Numbered from the stretch's first letter, positions 25,589 to 34,357 are shown. The stretch: 64,000 nt of DNA from DAOSXA01 sp964526835 (GCA_964526835.1 CAZGMK010000008.1:87823-151822); one strand, 5' to 3'. Numbers and translations are program-made. Notes: generated by a model not told the origin, from the sequence alone.

Positions 25589-28500
25589 CTACCGGAAGTC
25601 CCGGCTCTTCAGTTTCACCGGACGGTCGCCGATGGTCAGCGGGGCGAAGTAATGGCCGATGACATTGACCACGCCGTCCTTCTTCTCCAGAACCCCCTTT
25701 ACAATCAAAGCATCGTTGCGGACCAGAACCTTGCGGAATCGCTCTAACATCCGGGGCTTGACCACGATGTTGGCGAACCCGGTCTCATCCTCAAGGGTGA
25801 TGAACATAAATCCCTTTGCGGTCATCGGACGCTGACGTATCACCACCGCCCCGGCTGTAGTGACCACGCGGTTGTTGGGATGGTCCTTCAGTTGAATCGC
25901 TGAAGCTATCCCGAGGCGGTTCAGTTCGTCACGTACCAGGGTCATGACATGCGGTTTGGTCGACAGGTCCAGGCCTTTGAAATCGCTGACCATCGACTCG
26001 ATCTTGTCCATCGGCCCAAGCAGGGTGCTGCCCCGGTCTTCACAGCGCAGGCGAAGTTCGGTATCCCGCTTATGCACCAGCGCCAGCACCTGCCAGAGCG
26101 CCTGGCGACGGTTCAGCCCGAATCCGCGAAAGGCCCCGACAGTGGCCAACTGTTCCAGTCCGGCCTGTGGCAAGCCTGTCCGAAACACAAAATCCTCGAC
26201 CGACTCGAAAGGCTTCTGTCGCCGCTTTGCTTCGATCCTGCCTTTGGCGTCCTCGCCCAACCCCTTGACCATGCGGAAGCCCAGGCGTACCGAGTCGCCC
26301 TCGACGGTGCAATCCCACTGGCTGATCGCGACATCAACATCAAGGAACTCGATTCCCCGGCGCTGACCCTCGTAGACGACAGTCGACGGCGAGTAGAAGC
26401 CCATGGGTTGGGCATTCAGAAGCGAGCAGTAGAACTCCTGCGGGTAGTAGACCTTGAGCCAGGCCGAGACATAGACCAGCAGCGCAAATGAGGCGGCGTG
26501 CGATTCGGCGAATCCGAAATCGGCGAAAGCGGATAACTGGTCGAAGATCTTCAAAGCGGCCTCGTGCTCGATGCCGTTGCGTTTCATGCCGTCGATCAGG
26601 CGCTGAGCGAGCCGCTGCATTTTTTCGTGGGAGCGTTTGTGACCCATGGCGCGGCGCAGTTCATCGGCCTCGCTCGGTGTGAACCCGGCCGCCTCGATCG
26701 CCACCCGCATGCCCTGCTCCTGGAACAAGGGAACGCCGAGAGTCCGTTCGAGAATCGGTTTCAGGATCGGGTGAGGGTAGGTGACGGGCTCCTCGCCGTT
26801 ACGACGGCGCAGGTACGGGTGCACCATATCGCCCTGGATCGGGCCGGGACGAATCAGCGCCACCTCGACCACCAGATCGTAAAACCTGCGCGGTTTGTGA
26901 CGCGGCAGGGCGTTCATCTGGGCGCGCGACTCAATCTGAAAGACACCGACAGTATCGGCCCGGCAGATCAGGTCGTAAACCTTCGGGTCGTCGTGCGGCA
27001 GACGGGCCATATCGATCTTCTCGCCGCGATTTTCCTCGATGAGCTTGAAAGCGATATCCAGGAGCGAGAGCATTCCGAGGGCCAGCAGGTCGATCTTGAC
27101 AAACCGCACCTCCTCGGCATCGTCCTTGTCCCACTGGATAACCGAACGCTCGGCCATGGTGGCATTCTCGATCGGGACCACCTGCGACAGCGGCGCCTCG
27201 GTGATGACCATGCCACCGACATGGATTCCCAGGTGGCGCGGGAACCCATTGATCTGCAGGCAGAGTTCGATCAGCAGGGCGACTCGCCGATCGTGACGGT
27301 TGAACCCGGCTTCGACGACGCGGTCCTCTATTTCGTCACCGCGCGAAAAATGGTCCAGGAGTTTGGCCAGTTTGTCGACCTCATCGAGCGAGAAGCCGAG
27401 TGCCTTGCCGGCATCGCGCACGGCCGATCGTCCGCGGTAGGTGATCACCTCGCAAACCATGGCGGCGTGTTCGCGGCCGTACTTGTTGTAGACATACTGG
27501 ATAGCTTCCTCGCGACGATTGTTGGCCAGATCGATGTCGATATCTGGCGGCTCGGTTCGTTCTTCGGAGACAAAACGCTCGAACAGCAGGCCGAGGCTGA
27601 CCGGGTCGACTGCGGTTATCTCGAGGCAGTAGCAGACCGCCGAGTTGGCCGCCGAGCCGCGCCCCTGGCAGAGGATGTCGTTGTCCTTGCAAAAGCGGGC
27701 GATGTCCCAGACAATCAGGAAGTACCCGGCCAGGCGGAGCTTCTCGATAATACGGAGTTCGTGTTCGAGCTGGTTGATGACTTTCGTCGAGAGTAAGTCG
27801 TAGCGGCGTCCCGCTCCGTGGTAGACAAGCTTGCGCAGGTAACTGTCGGTAGTTTCGCCCTCGGGGACGGGGAAATCGGGCAGACTGGTGTTGAGCTGGT
27901 TGATCCGGAACTCGCAACGTTCAGCAATGGCCCGGGTATTGGCGATAGCTTCGGGGTAACGAGCGAAACGAGCGGCCATTTCATCGGGCGGCTTCAGGAA
28001 ACGTTCGGCGTTGGGGTAGAGCAGGCCGTTGGCTTTGTCGAGGGTAGTGTGGTTCCTGATACAGGTGAGGATATCCTGCAGACGACGGTCGTCGGGAGTG
28101 AGGTAATGGACATTGTTGGTGGCGGCTATGCCTGTATTCAGCCTGCGGCCCAGACGAGTCAGTTCCTCGCACAGATATTCATGGACCGGAAGACAGTGGC
28201 GCTGCAACTCCAGGTAGAAATTATCCGGTCCGAAGAGCTCGCGAAACTGTGAGGCCAGGTCCTCAGCACGGCGGTGGTCCCGGTGTATCAGCGCCGACGG
28301 GATCGCGCCGAGGTTACACCCCGACAGCGCGATCAGGCCGCCGGCGAATTGCTGAAGCATCTCGCGCGATACCCGGGCCTCGCCTTTGGGATGATTCAAC
28401 CCGGCCTTGCTCAGCATCTGCGAGAGGTTGGCGTAGCCTTGTCGACCGGTGGCCAGGAGGGTCAGGTGGCTCTGGTCGTCAAGGGTTACCTCGGAGCCGA

Positions 28501-28690
28501 TGATCGGCTTGAGGCCGTGCTCCTCGGCGGCTTTGGCAAAACGGATGACACCATACAGGCCGTTGTGGTCGGTCAGGGCCAGGGAATCGTAGCCGAGTTC
28601 GGCGGCATGGCGGGCCAGGTCCTCGGGGTGGACGGCGCCGTCGAGGAAAGAGAAGTTGGAGTGGGCATGCAGTTCAGTGTAGGGTGACAT
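25589..28690 (-). CDS. dnaE2: Error-prone DNA polymerase III alpha subunit DnaE2
   Basis: Translesion replicase that acts with ImuA and ImuB in damage-induced mutagenesis. It has 1033 residues, the DnaE2 size (DnaE1 is about 1160). The PHP domain starts ELHAHSNFSFLDGAVHP and contains ALTDHNGLYGV. The catalytic region has GRGSAANSAVCYCLE (343-357) and the polymerase aspartates in PPDIDIDLAN (381-390). The C-terminal OB domain is present (AVVIRQRPMTAKGFMFITLE). It is the last gene of the cassette, 87 bp after imuB; the gap holds two hairpins. Confidence 0.97.
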   Translation of the reverse strand: MSPYTELHAHSNFSFLDGAVHPEDLARHAAELGYDSLALTDHNGLYGVIRFAKAAEEHGLKPIIGSEVTLDDQSHLTLLATGRQGYANLSQMLSKAGLNHPKGEARVSREMLQQFAGGLIALSGCNLGAIPSALIHRDHRRAEDLASQFRELFGPDNFYLELQRHCLPVHEYLCEELTRLGRRLNTGIAATNNVHYLTPDDRRLQDILTCIRNHTTLDKANGLLYPNAERFLKPPDEMAARFARYPEAIANTRAIAERCEFRINQLNTSLPDFPVPEGETTDSYLRKLVYHGAGRRYDLLSTKVINQLEHELRIIEKLRLAGYFLIVWDIARFCKDNDILCQGRGSAANSAVCYCLEITAVDPVSLGLLFERFVSEERTEPPDIDIDLANNRREEAIQYVYNKYGREHAAMVCEVITYRGRSAVRDAGKALGFSLDEVDKLAKLLDHFSRGDEIEDRVVEAGFNRHDRRVALLIELCLQINGFPRHLGIHVGGMVITEAPLSQVVPIENATMAERSVIQWDKDDAEEVRFVKIDLLALGMLSLLDIAFKLIEENRGEKIDMARLPHDDPKVYDLICRADTVGVFQIESRAQMNALPRHKPRRFYDLVVEVALIRPGPIQGDMVHPYLRRRNGEEPVTYPHPILKPILERTLGVPLFQEQGMRVAIEAAGFTPSEADELRRAMGHKRSHEKMQRLAQRLIDGMKRNGIEHEAALKIFDQLSAFADFGFAESHAASFALLVYVSAWLKVYYPQEFYCSLLNAQPMGFYSPSTVVYEGQRRGIEFLDVDVAISQWDCTVEGDSVRLGFRMVKGLGEDAKGRIEAKRRQKPFESVEDFVFRTGLPQAGLEQLATVGAFRGFGLNRRQALWQVLALVHKRDTELRLRCEDRGSTLLGPMDKIESMVSDFKGLDLSTKPHVMTLVRDELNRLGIASAIQLKDHPNNRVVTTAGAVVIRQRPMTAKGFMFITLEDETGFANIVVKPRMLERFRKVLVRNDALIVKGVLEKKDGVVNVIGHYFAPLTIGDRPVKLKSRDFR

Positions 28691-28723
28691 GGGGATATTG
28701 GTTCAGGGTTTGCGGCGTGGAAC

Positions 28724-28775
28724 GGGCGAAAGATTTTTCGCCCCTACGGGTGCAAATTGACTGGTGCATGCACCC
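28724..28775. repeat. Two hairpins in the imuB-dnaE2 gap
   Basis: GGGCGAAA (28724-28731) pairs with TTTCGCCC (28736-28743), and GGGTGCA (28748-28754) pairs with TGCACCC (28769-28775). Neither has a T-run on the minus strand. They may be small dispersed repeats or processing sites that lower dnaE2 relative to imuAB. Confidence 0.5.
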
Positions 28776-28777
28776 AT

Positions 28778-30289
28778 TCAGTCAAATACCCCCTGTAAAA
28801 ACCAGCGATCGTTCAGGCTGTCGAAAAAGAATAAAAAACGCCGCCGATCGTCGGTCTGGAGTTGGTAATACTGACGATCGAAGTCCTTCTGCCACCACCC
28901 GCCCGAAAGACGCCAGGGGCCATCGTGATGATCCACCCGGTACTGCCCGCGCCTGGTCTTGAAACTGCTCGGACAGCCGTCTTCGAACTCAATCTGTACC
29001 GCCACCGGACGCGGCAAAAGACGCAAGCCGTCGGTGGGATAAAGAGGTGTGTTGAAAACCAATCCATCGGGAGCTGGAGAGTGTTTTTGTTTGTCCGGAG
29101 CCATTGGCAATTCAAAACTCTGCTCCGGCAGGAAAGCGGAGTTGAGGTTGATCTTGTGTATTTGGTGATCCTTGAGAAAACGGTTCAGTTCCGGGTCATT
29201 ACGTTTATCATGGTGACCTTTTCCGGTATTCTGACCGAGCGAGACCTGGTGGGTCGGCAGCAATGCGACCGCTCCCTGTTCGATGTCAACTCGCAGTCCC
29301 ATGACAGCATCGCGGGCAGGGTTGTTCTGCAGTTGATGGACAAGTTGACGTCCGAACCGAGCCGCCGCCAAAGTAGGGTTCTGCACTGACGGGGTCAGGG
29401 TGGTGCGGCTTTTATCTTCATGAGTGAGAGTGAGGATGATTCGCGTACAACCCAGTCCCAACTCGGTCAGACGATGCAATAGCGGGGCGATCAGCCGCTC
29501 GAAATGTTTCAGGATGGCATCGCTTCTGAGGATTCGATAAGTCAGAAAGACTTCGTTGAACAGGCCTTCTTTCGGCCAGTTGCGCACCAGCCGGGAATTG
29601 TCCTTCCCTCGGCAGTAATCGGCCAGGGCGGCTCCCTCGACGCCGAAACGTTCGGTGACTTCGTTAGCCGGGAATATGGCCAGTTGCCCAATAGTCTTCA
29701 GACCCAGGTCGTCGAGACGTCCCTGCGTGTCTTCAGATGGATTCAGCAGGGCGATGTCGAGTTTGCGTACGAACGCGGCCTCATCGCCGTCGGCAACGAT
29801 ACAGTAAGAGTCATTCCCGGCCGATCGCGCCGTTACCCGCGCGACAAACTTATTGGCGGCCATGCCCACCCGAACCGGGTATCCCAACGCCGCCAGGGCG
29901 ACAATGATCTTGCGGGCCAGGCGCTTTTCGCTTTTGTGAAGACGGATCAGCCCCGAGGTCTCCATGAAGTATACCCCGGGTTTATCAGTCTCGATCAGCG
30001 GTCCAATGGTTTGCAGGGTGTGCTGGATTTTGGCGGCGGCTTTATTCTCATCTGTTCGATCGCGGGACAGCACGATCAGTTCCGGGCAGATAACATGCGC
30101 CTGGGTGGCGGTAAGCCCCGGACGGACATCATATTCAGCGGCGCGGTTGTTACAGATTACGATCGGGGTGGTCGGAGAATCATCCTCGGTAATGGCCGCT
30201 GGTCGGTTGGCCAGAGCCGGATCGCGACGGCAGGCCAGGGCCAGCGGAAAATCCGGGATAAGGATACAGGCCAGACGTTCGGATTTCAT
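28778..30289 (-). CDS. imuB: Y-family polymerase-like protein ImuB
   Basis: Catalytically dead Y-family protein that links DnaE2 to the sliding clamp in the mutasome. From the ATG at 30289 it has 503 residues. The palm starts MKSERLACILIPDFPLALAC, where active enzymes have DxDAFFASVE, and the second acidic motif (SIDE in DinB) is VYFMETSG, so the catalytic aspartates are missing. The C-terminal part ends RRRFLFFFDSLNDRWFLQGVFD, typical of ImuB. AGGAGG lies just before this ATG; a start at 30322 is less likely. The start overlaps the imuA stop as ATGA. Confidence 0.94.
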   Translation of the reverse strand: MKSERLACILIPDFPLALACRRDPALANRPAAITEDDSPTTPIVICNNRAAEYDVRPGLTATQAHVICPELIVLSRDRTDENKAAAKIQHTLQTIGPLIETDKPGVYFMETSGLIRLHKSEKRLARKIIVALAALGYPVRVGMAANKFVARVTARSAGNDSYCIVADGDEAAFVRKLDIALLNPSEDTQGRLDDLGLKTIGQLAIFPANEVTERFGVEGAALADYCRGKDNSRLVRNWPKEGLFNEVFLTYRILRSDAILKHFERLIAPLLHRLTELGLGCTRIILTLTHEDKSRTTLTPSVQNPTLAAARFGRQLVHQLQNNPARDAVMGLRVDIEQGAVALLPTHQVSLGQNTGKGHHDKRNDPELNRFLKDHQIHKINLNSAFLPEQSFELPMAPDKQKHSPAPDGLVFNTPLYPTDGLRLLPRPVAVQIEFEDGCPSSFKTRRGQYRVDHHDGPWRLSGGWWQKDFDRQYYQLQTDDRRRFLFFFDSLNDRWFLQGVFD

Positions 30290-30948
30290 AGTGCCACCTC
30301 CTTTTTGATTCCCTCCCGGCAAAGACGGCTTTTGGCGACGGACAGAGTGATCCGTCGTTCGGCGATACGCTCAACCTCGAAACGCAGTGAGACGGTACTG
30401 GGTGTAATCAGTTTTCGGCTGTGATCGGAGTCGGTCAGGAAAATGACTATAGCCCGGCTGCGGGCGGTTTGTTGACGCAAACGATGCAGCAGGGTCGAGG
30501 ATAGGGGAGGGCCGGTTTTGGTCCCGACCAGGTCAAGAACCGCCCCCCGCACCAGATGACGCGACAGCAGCAACTCGACTGTGCGCAGCCCGGCGGAAAC
30601 ATTGGACGGACGAATCACCCACAGGTTCTCGATATCGACTCCGGCGGTGACGGCGGCGGCGGGGAAGAAGGTTTGGGAAAAGTCTGCGTATACGGCGGTC
30701 CTGTCATTGATCAGCCCGGCCAGCAGCTTAAGGGTTAGCGAAGTCTTGCCCGAGGAAAGACCGCCGGTGACCTCAATCAGTTGTCCCCAGGGGATACCAC
30801 CGTCACTGAACAGGTTGTCCAGCGATGGAAGCCCGCTGCGAAAGACATGCTGTTCCCAATCGGCTGCCGCCGAGGCCTCCGGAAACTTACGTCGCAGAAT
30901 TTCCCGGAGTTGCTGCGGATCGGGTCTGTTGATATCGGTCGCCGACAT
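30286..30948 (-). CDS. imuA: RecA-like mutagenesis protein ImuA
   Basis: Accessory RecA-related protein of the ImuA-ImuB-DnaE2 mutasome. From the ATG at 30948 it has 220 residues. Walker A-like GGLSSGKTSLTLKLLAG follows the LFSDGGIPWGQLIEVT segment typical of the family, and a Walker B-like hydrophobic run precedes DLVGTK. The frame is open to 31014, but that extension lies across the promoter and operator, so the downstream start is used. It is the first gene of the cassette. Confidence 0.9.
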   Translation of the reverse strand: MSATDINRPDPQQLREILRRKFPEASAAADWEQHVFRSGLPSLDNLFSDGGIPWGQLIEVTGGLSSGKTSLTLKLLAGLINDRTAVYADFSQTFFPAAAVTAGVDIENLWVIRPSNVSAGLRTVELLLSRHLVRGAVLDLVGTKTGPPLSSTLLHRLRQQTARSRAIVIFLTDSDHSRKLITPSTVSLRFEVERIAERRITLSVAKSRLCREGIKKEVAL

Positions 30949-30994
30949 GGTTTTTCTCTTTCGCCTTTCATCTTTATCGGCTACTACTGCCCAT

Positions 30995-31014
30995 ATGTAC
31001 ACTATATTATACAT
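30995..31014 (-). promoter_or_regulatory. Palindromic operator overlapping the imuA promoter
   Basis: ATGTACACTATATTATACAT has matching outer arms ATGTA/TACAT and covers the -10 box and start point of the imuA promoter. The position is that of a LexA site. It does not fit the E. coli (CTGT-N8-ACAG), Bacillus (GAAC-N4-GTTC) or alphaproteobacterial (GTTC-N7-GTTC) boxes, so LexA binding is inferred. Confidence 0.55.
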
Positions 31015-31033
31015 AGCATTCCGTAATTGTCAA
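31006..31033 (-). promoter_or_regulatory. Consensus sigma-70 promoter of imuA-imuB-dnaE2
   Basis: On the minus strand TTGACA (31033-31028), a 16-bp spacer and TATAAT (31011-31006). Both hexamers match the consensus at all six positions. Such a strong promoter on a mutator cassette implies tight repression. Confidence 0.8.
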
Positions 31034-31094
31034 TCACCTGCGCAGATAATGTGACACCCGCGATATAGCAGCTAAGACCAAGCCGAATAATGAC

Positions 31095-31123
31095 TTGACA
31101 ACACGAACGGAATGGAGGATATT
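31095..31123 (+). promoter_or_regulatory. Possible promoter of the first dockerin gene
   Basis: TTGACA (31095-31100), 17-bp spacer, GATATT (31118-31123; four of six). A second TTGACA lies at 31122. The gene begins about 125 bp downstream. Confidence 0.45.
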
Positions 31124-31249
31124 GACAATAGTCTGACGGGTAGTCCAAAAAGACGAATAAGATCAAACCAGGAAGTACTTCTCAATCAGCGAAGTCGCCT
31201 TCCTGCCTGTCGAGAATAAGTACAGACCAAATCCTTCGGAGTAACCGCC

Positions 31250-32677
31250 ATGAGAAATCACCTGTTATCAGCCGCATTACTGGGGTTGATCACAATCGCA
31301 GCTGCGATTCTGGCCAGCCCGATCGGTGCGAGCACAATCCACGTGCCCGCGGATTATCCCACGATTCAAGCTGCCATCAACAGCAGCAGCAGTGGCGATA
31401 CTATTCTTGTCGGGCCCGGAACCTACTACGAGTCTCTTGACTATCACGGCCGCGACATAGTTGTGCAGTCTACTAACGGCCCGCTGGAGACCACCATCAC
31501 CAATGACCCCGATCAGACCCTGGTACTGTTCGATGAAGGTGAGACCGTGGCGGCCGTCCTTGAAGGATTCCGTCTGGAAGGCGGCTGGATAGGAATTCGC
31601 TTCGAAAACAGCGCCGCGACCATCCGTCACAACATCCTGTCGAACCAGAATGTCAACAACTGGGCGGCGATATCGCTGTCCGGGCCGGGCTATCCCATAT
31701 ATGCCACTCCCGGTCCATGCCCGGCCGTCATCGAGAACAACACTATTTTGGGCAGCGCCAACGGCGGCCTGTCGACTTTCTCCTCGGTCGCCCCGACGAT
31801 CAAGAACAACATTTTCGCCTTCAACAGCCACTATGGTATGCACAAGGAGGGCATTCAGACTCCGGTGGCGTATCCCAATCTCTCTTACAACTGTGTCTAC
31901 GGAAACCCCATTTCTTATTACGAACTGCCCGATCATGGGATCGGCTCCTTCGAACTGGACCCGATGCTCAACGGCAATCAGACTCTTCAGGAGGGCTCGC
32001 CCTGTATCGACGCAGGCGATCCCGATCCGGCCCATAATGACCCTGACGGTACCCGCAATGATATCGGTGCTGTCCCGCTGGGTGCCCTCGTGGTTGAAGA
32101 CGTAGCCATCGAGCCGGATACTCTCCTGGCAGTCGAGGCGCAGGCAGTCGACCCCGATCCGGTCGTAATATATCTGGGCGGATTCGACGAGGGATACGAG
32201 GCATCCGAGGTTGATGAAGCTACCTTCGTGGTCAACGATTCACTTCTACCGCTGACCATGGGAGTATTGGCGTCGCACCCGGATTGGCCCGGGCCGGTCT
32301 GGCGGATCGAGATTGATCGTCCCGACTTCATTCTCAGCTATCCACTCTGGTGGGACGCCTCCCAGCGCCTGTTCTCACTGGCCGGCGCCTATAATGATGG
32401 CCAACCGTTTGTCTTCTCGGGCTCGTTTGCCGCCCTCGGTCATGTCGCTGGTGACCTGACCAGTGACGGCTCGCTCGACATCTCCGATCTGATCCGGATG
32501 GTCGAGTACCAGTTCATGGGCGGACCGGCGCCACATCCCGCGCTGGTCGCCGACCTGAATGGCGATTGCTCCGTCGCCGACGTATCAGATCTGGTTCACC
32601 TGGTTAACTACATGTTCCATTTCGGGGCGGCCCCGCGGCCCTGCATCGATCAGCCGCTATCTCCGGCGGGCCCGTAA
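31250..32677 (+). CDS. Secreted beta-helix protein with C-terminal dockerin-like repeats
   Basis: A 475-residue exported protein. Signal peptide 1-28. The segment STIHVPADYPTIQAAINSSS opens a right-handed parallel beta-helix (pectate-lyase-like, about 29-280) with repeated short turns such as AVIENNTILGSANGG and PTIKNNIFAFNSHYG. A short beta-rich domain follows (about 285-395). The C-terminus has two calcium-binding dockerin-like loops, DLTSDGSLDISDLIRMVEY and DLNGDCSVADVSDLVHLVNY. Such repeats are common in secreted proteins of this lineage and are not evidence of a cellulosome. A second dockerin-like protein follows. Confidence 0.88.
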   Translation: MRNHLLSAALLGLITIAAAILASPIGASTIHVPADYPTIQAAINSSSSGDTILVGPGTYYESLDYHGRDIVVQSTNGPLETTITNDPDQTLVLFDEGETVAAVLEGFRLEGGWIGIRFENSAATIRHNILSNQNVNNWAAISLSGPGYPIYATPGPCPAVIENNTILGSANGGLSTFSSVAPTIKNNIFAFNSHYGMHKEGIQTPVAYPNLSYNCVYGNPISYYELPDHGIGSFELDPMLNGNQTLQEGSPCIDAGDPDPAHNDPDGTRNDIGAVPLGALVVEDVAIEPDTLLAVEAQAVDPDPVVIYLGGFDEGYEASEVDEATFVVNDSLLPLTMGVLASHPDWPGPVWRIEIDRPDFILSYPLWWDASQRLFSLAGAYNDGQPFVFSGSFAALGHVAGDLTSDGSLDISDLIRMVEYQFMGGPAPHPALVADLNGDCSVADVSDLVHLVNYMFHFGAAPRPCIDQPLSPAGP

Positions 32678-32695
32678 GCTAACCACCAGATCCGT

Positions 32696-32724
32696 AAGGC
32701 GGTCGTCTTTGCGACCGCCTTTTT
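32696..32724 (+). terminator. Intrinsic terminator after the first dockerin gene
   Basis: A 10-bp stem AAGGCGGTCG (32696-32705) and CGACCGCCTT (32712-32721), six-base loop, then TTTG. It lies about 20 bp after the stop. Confidence 0.8.
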
Positions 32725-32803
32725 GTTGCGATACCCACGGGCGCAGTATATGTTCTGCTTGTGCTTGGGGGGACATGGTACAACAGTTACGGATGGCAAC
32801 ACG

Positions 32804-33601
32804 ATGTCCCTTTGGTACACGATTCTGACGGTACTGATTGTGGTTCTCTGCGGCTCAACCCCCATATCAGGGGAGACTGCGATCACCCTCGACCATGTCA
32901 ACGGCAGTTACTCACCCGGGACAATCACTACCCAGGGTCCGGTCACATTCTACCTTCGGATGACCAATATCAACGACTGGCAGGCGGAGGTCCGGGGAGC
33001 CACCAACGGATTTCGCATCTACTCGCTCAACAACGGCCGCTGGTCGCCGCCGGTGGGGTTCGAAGTAATCGACATGTCGTATTACTTCGACCTGATCAAC
33101 AGGATCGACTACTACAGCGCCGACGGCGCCGGGATCGACACTATAGCTCTGGCCCTGGTCCGCGCTACCGGACCGGGATTGCCGTACGGCTTCGACAGTG
33201 TGACCCACGGTATTACCATCAGCGTCGACCCGGCCTACGAGGGCCGGACTATCTGCCTGGATTCGACCACCTACAACTTCCCCAACGGCATGTGGCTCTG
33301 GAACTACGGGGCCGAATACGGCTCCCTGCGGCCGGAGTGGGGAGGGCCGTACTGCTTCACCGCCGACAACTCTTCCTGCTGCCGGGTCCGGGGCGATATC
33401 GATCATGATCCGGCGGGTGAGATCACGATCAACGACCTGGTTTGGCTGGTAGCCTACATGTTCCAGGCCGGCCCGGTGCCGGTGTGCTTCGAAGAGGGGA
33501 ACATAGACGGCGACCCGGCCGGCGAGATCAGCATCAATGATCTCGTCTGGCTCGTCGGCTATATGTTTAACCAGGGTCCACCTCCGGTTGAGTGTCCTTA
33601 G
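32804..33601 (+). CDS. Secreted protein with C-terminal dockerin-like repeats
   Basis: From the ATG at 32804 it has 265 residues with a signal peptide (MSLWYTILTVLIVVLCGSTPISG). A start at 32723 would place 27 residues before the signal peptide and overlap the terminator, so it is rejected. The body (about 25-195) is beta-rich and unrecognised; it includes YSPGTITTQGPVTFYLRMTN. The C-terminus has two loops, DIDHDPAGEITINDLVWLV and NIDGDPAGEISINDLVWLV, nearly identical to each other and related to the dockerin loops of the preceding gene. Confidence 0.85.
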   Translation: MSLWYTILTVLIVVLCGSTPISGETAITLDHVNGSYSPGTITTQGPVTFYLRMTNINDWQAEVRGATNGFRIYSLNNGRWSPPVGFEVIDMSYYFDLINRIDYYSADGAGIDTIALALVRATGPGLPYGFDSVTHGITISVDPAYEGRTICLDSTTYNFPNGMWLWNYGAEYGSLRPEWGGPYCFTADNSSCCRVRGDIDHDPAGEITINDLVWLVAYMFQAGPVPVCFEEGNIDGDPAGEISINDLVWLVGYMFNQGPPPVECP

Positions 33602-33687
33602 ATGCAGGGAGATGCCGGGTTCGTTGGCCCGCTTGATGGTTTTCGGAGCCCTACCTGCGGAGCTGCCTGGAACTCGCTAAAGAACCA

Positions 33688-33827
33688 GTAGCCCACCCGT
33701 CCTCGGGTGGAGAAGTCCGGGTACGAACCAATGGCATGACCGGTAAAGCCGTCCTCGAGTGGAAACGACGGTGTTGAATTGCAGGCGTGCGTTTACGCAT
33801 TACCCCACCACAGGAGCGGTGGGCTAC
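33688..33827. repeat. 140-bp element with 10-bp terminal inverted repeats
   Basis: GTAGCCCACC at 33688-33697 and its exact reverse complement GGTGGGCTAC at 33818-33827. The left end continues into the hairpin CCACCCG-TCCT-CGGGTGG (33693-33710) and the right end into CCCACC-N8-GGTGGG. No open frame inside. Target-site duplications are not obvious. Confidence 0.6.
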
Positions 33828-33940
33828 CGGGTGGATTGCCCCCAAGTCATCTCTGAGAGCGCGCGTCAATGTTTATTTTTGGTCATACGATATCCTTGAC
33901 CTGTGATCATAGCAGGTATCGCCTGAGTCATCTCTTCGCC

Positions 33941-34020
33941 GTCATCTCCCGCGAAAGCGGGAGCCTGTGCCTTAACCCATAGAACACACCCCAATGGACT
34001 CCCGACTGCGCGGGAAGACT
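33941..34020. repeat. Degenerate gene-less copy of the palindrome-pair unit
   Basis: GTCATCTCCCGCGAAAGCGG plus GAG (33941-33963) is the left repeat with CTCCC arms, and TGGACTCCCGACTGCGCGGG followed by AAGACT (33994-34020) is a worn right repeat. The 30 bp between them hold no gene. Confidence 0.65.
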
Positions 34021-34075
34021 CCCGCAACGGAGGCGCTAACGCGTCGGTCAAGGACGCTCCGGTCGGGGCGCCTAA

Positions 34076-34357
34076 TTACAGCAACTCCGAAAACTCATCG
34101 AAGGGAATCACCGGCCAGGTTTCGGTATCCAGAAGACCCCGCTTCGTGATTTCCGAGGCGATGCGAAAGGCAACCGTCTGATCCGGCGCGTCAAAGACCG
34201 CCAGGCAATCGTAGCGGCCGAGCGTCGCATAGATCCGGTCGACCTTGACCGCGTTCTGCGAAAAGACATCCAGTGATTCGTTGAGCTGGTTGGCCAGGTC
34301 GGCGTGGGCCTTCTTGGCCTCGGGGACGATGCTCATTGCCATGATAAAAGTGACCAT
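34076..34357 (-). CDS. GYD-domain protein
   Basis: A 93-residue cytoplasmic protein of the GYD family, dimeric alpha-beta barrel-like proteins of unknown function. The family motif is present as IYATLGRYDCLAVFDAPDQ. The rest fits the usual length and start (MVTFIMAMSIVPEAKKAHAD). AGGAGG lies eight bases before the ATG. It is divergent from the glycosyltransferase gene with 130 bp between, which may hold promoters for both, though I cannot name exact hexamers. Confidence 0.88.
   Translation of the reverse strand: MVTFIMAMSIVPEAKKAHADLANQLNESLDVFSQNAVKVDRIYATLGRYDCLAVFDAPDQTVAFRIASEITKRGLLDTETWPVIPFDEFSELL

Larger units (their letters stand above)
33602..34075. repeat. Gene-free 470 bp holding two kinds of small inverted repeats
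   Basis: No coding sequence is supported. It contains a 140-bp unit bounded by GTAGCCCACC and GGTGGGCTAC (33688-33827), and a palindrome pair of the GIY-YIG-associated type (33940-34020). The remainder has no visible signal. Confidence 0.7.

Noticed and set aside
26564..27796. 410-residue open frame antisense to dnaE2
   Set aside because: It lies wholly inside a clear dnaE2 gene, has no family motif or ribosome-binding site, and reflects high-GC antisense openness.
31250..33601. Cellulosome locus
   Set aside because: Dockerin-like tails alone are widespread in secreted proteins of this lineage, and there is no cohesin scaffold or glycoside hydrolase here.
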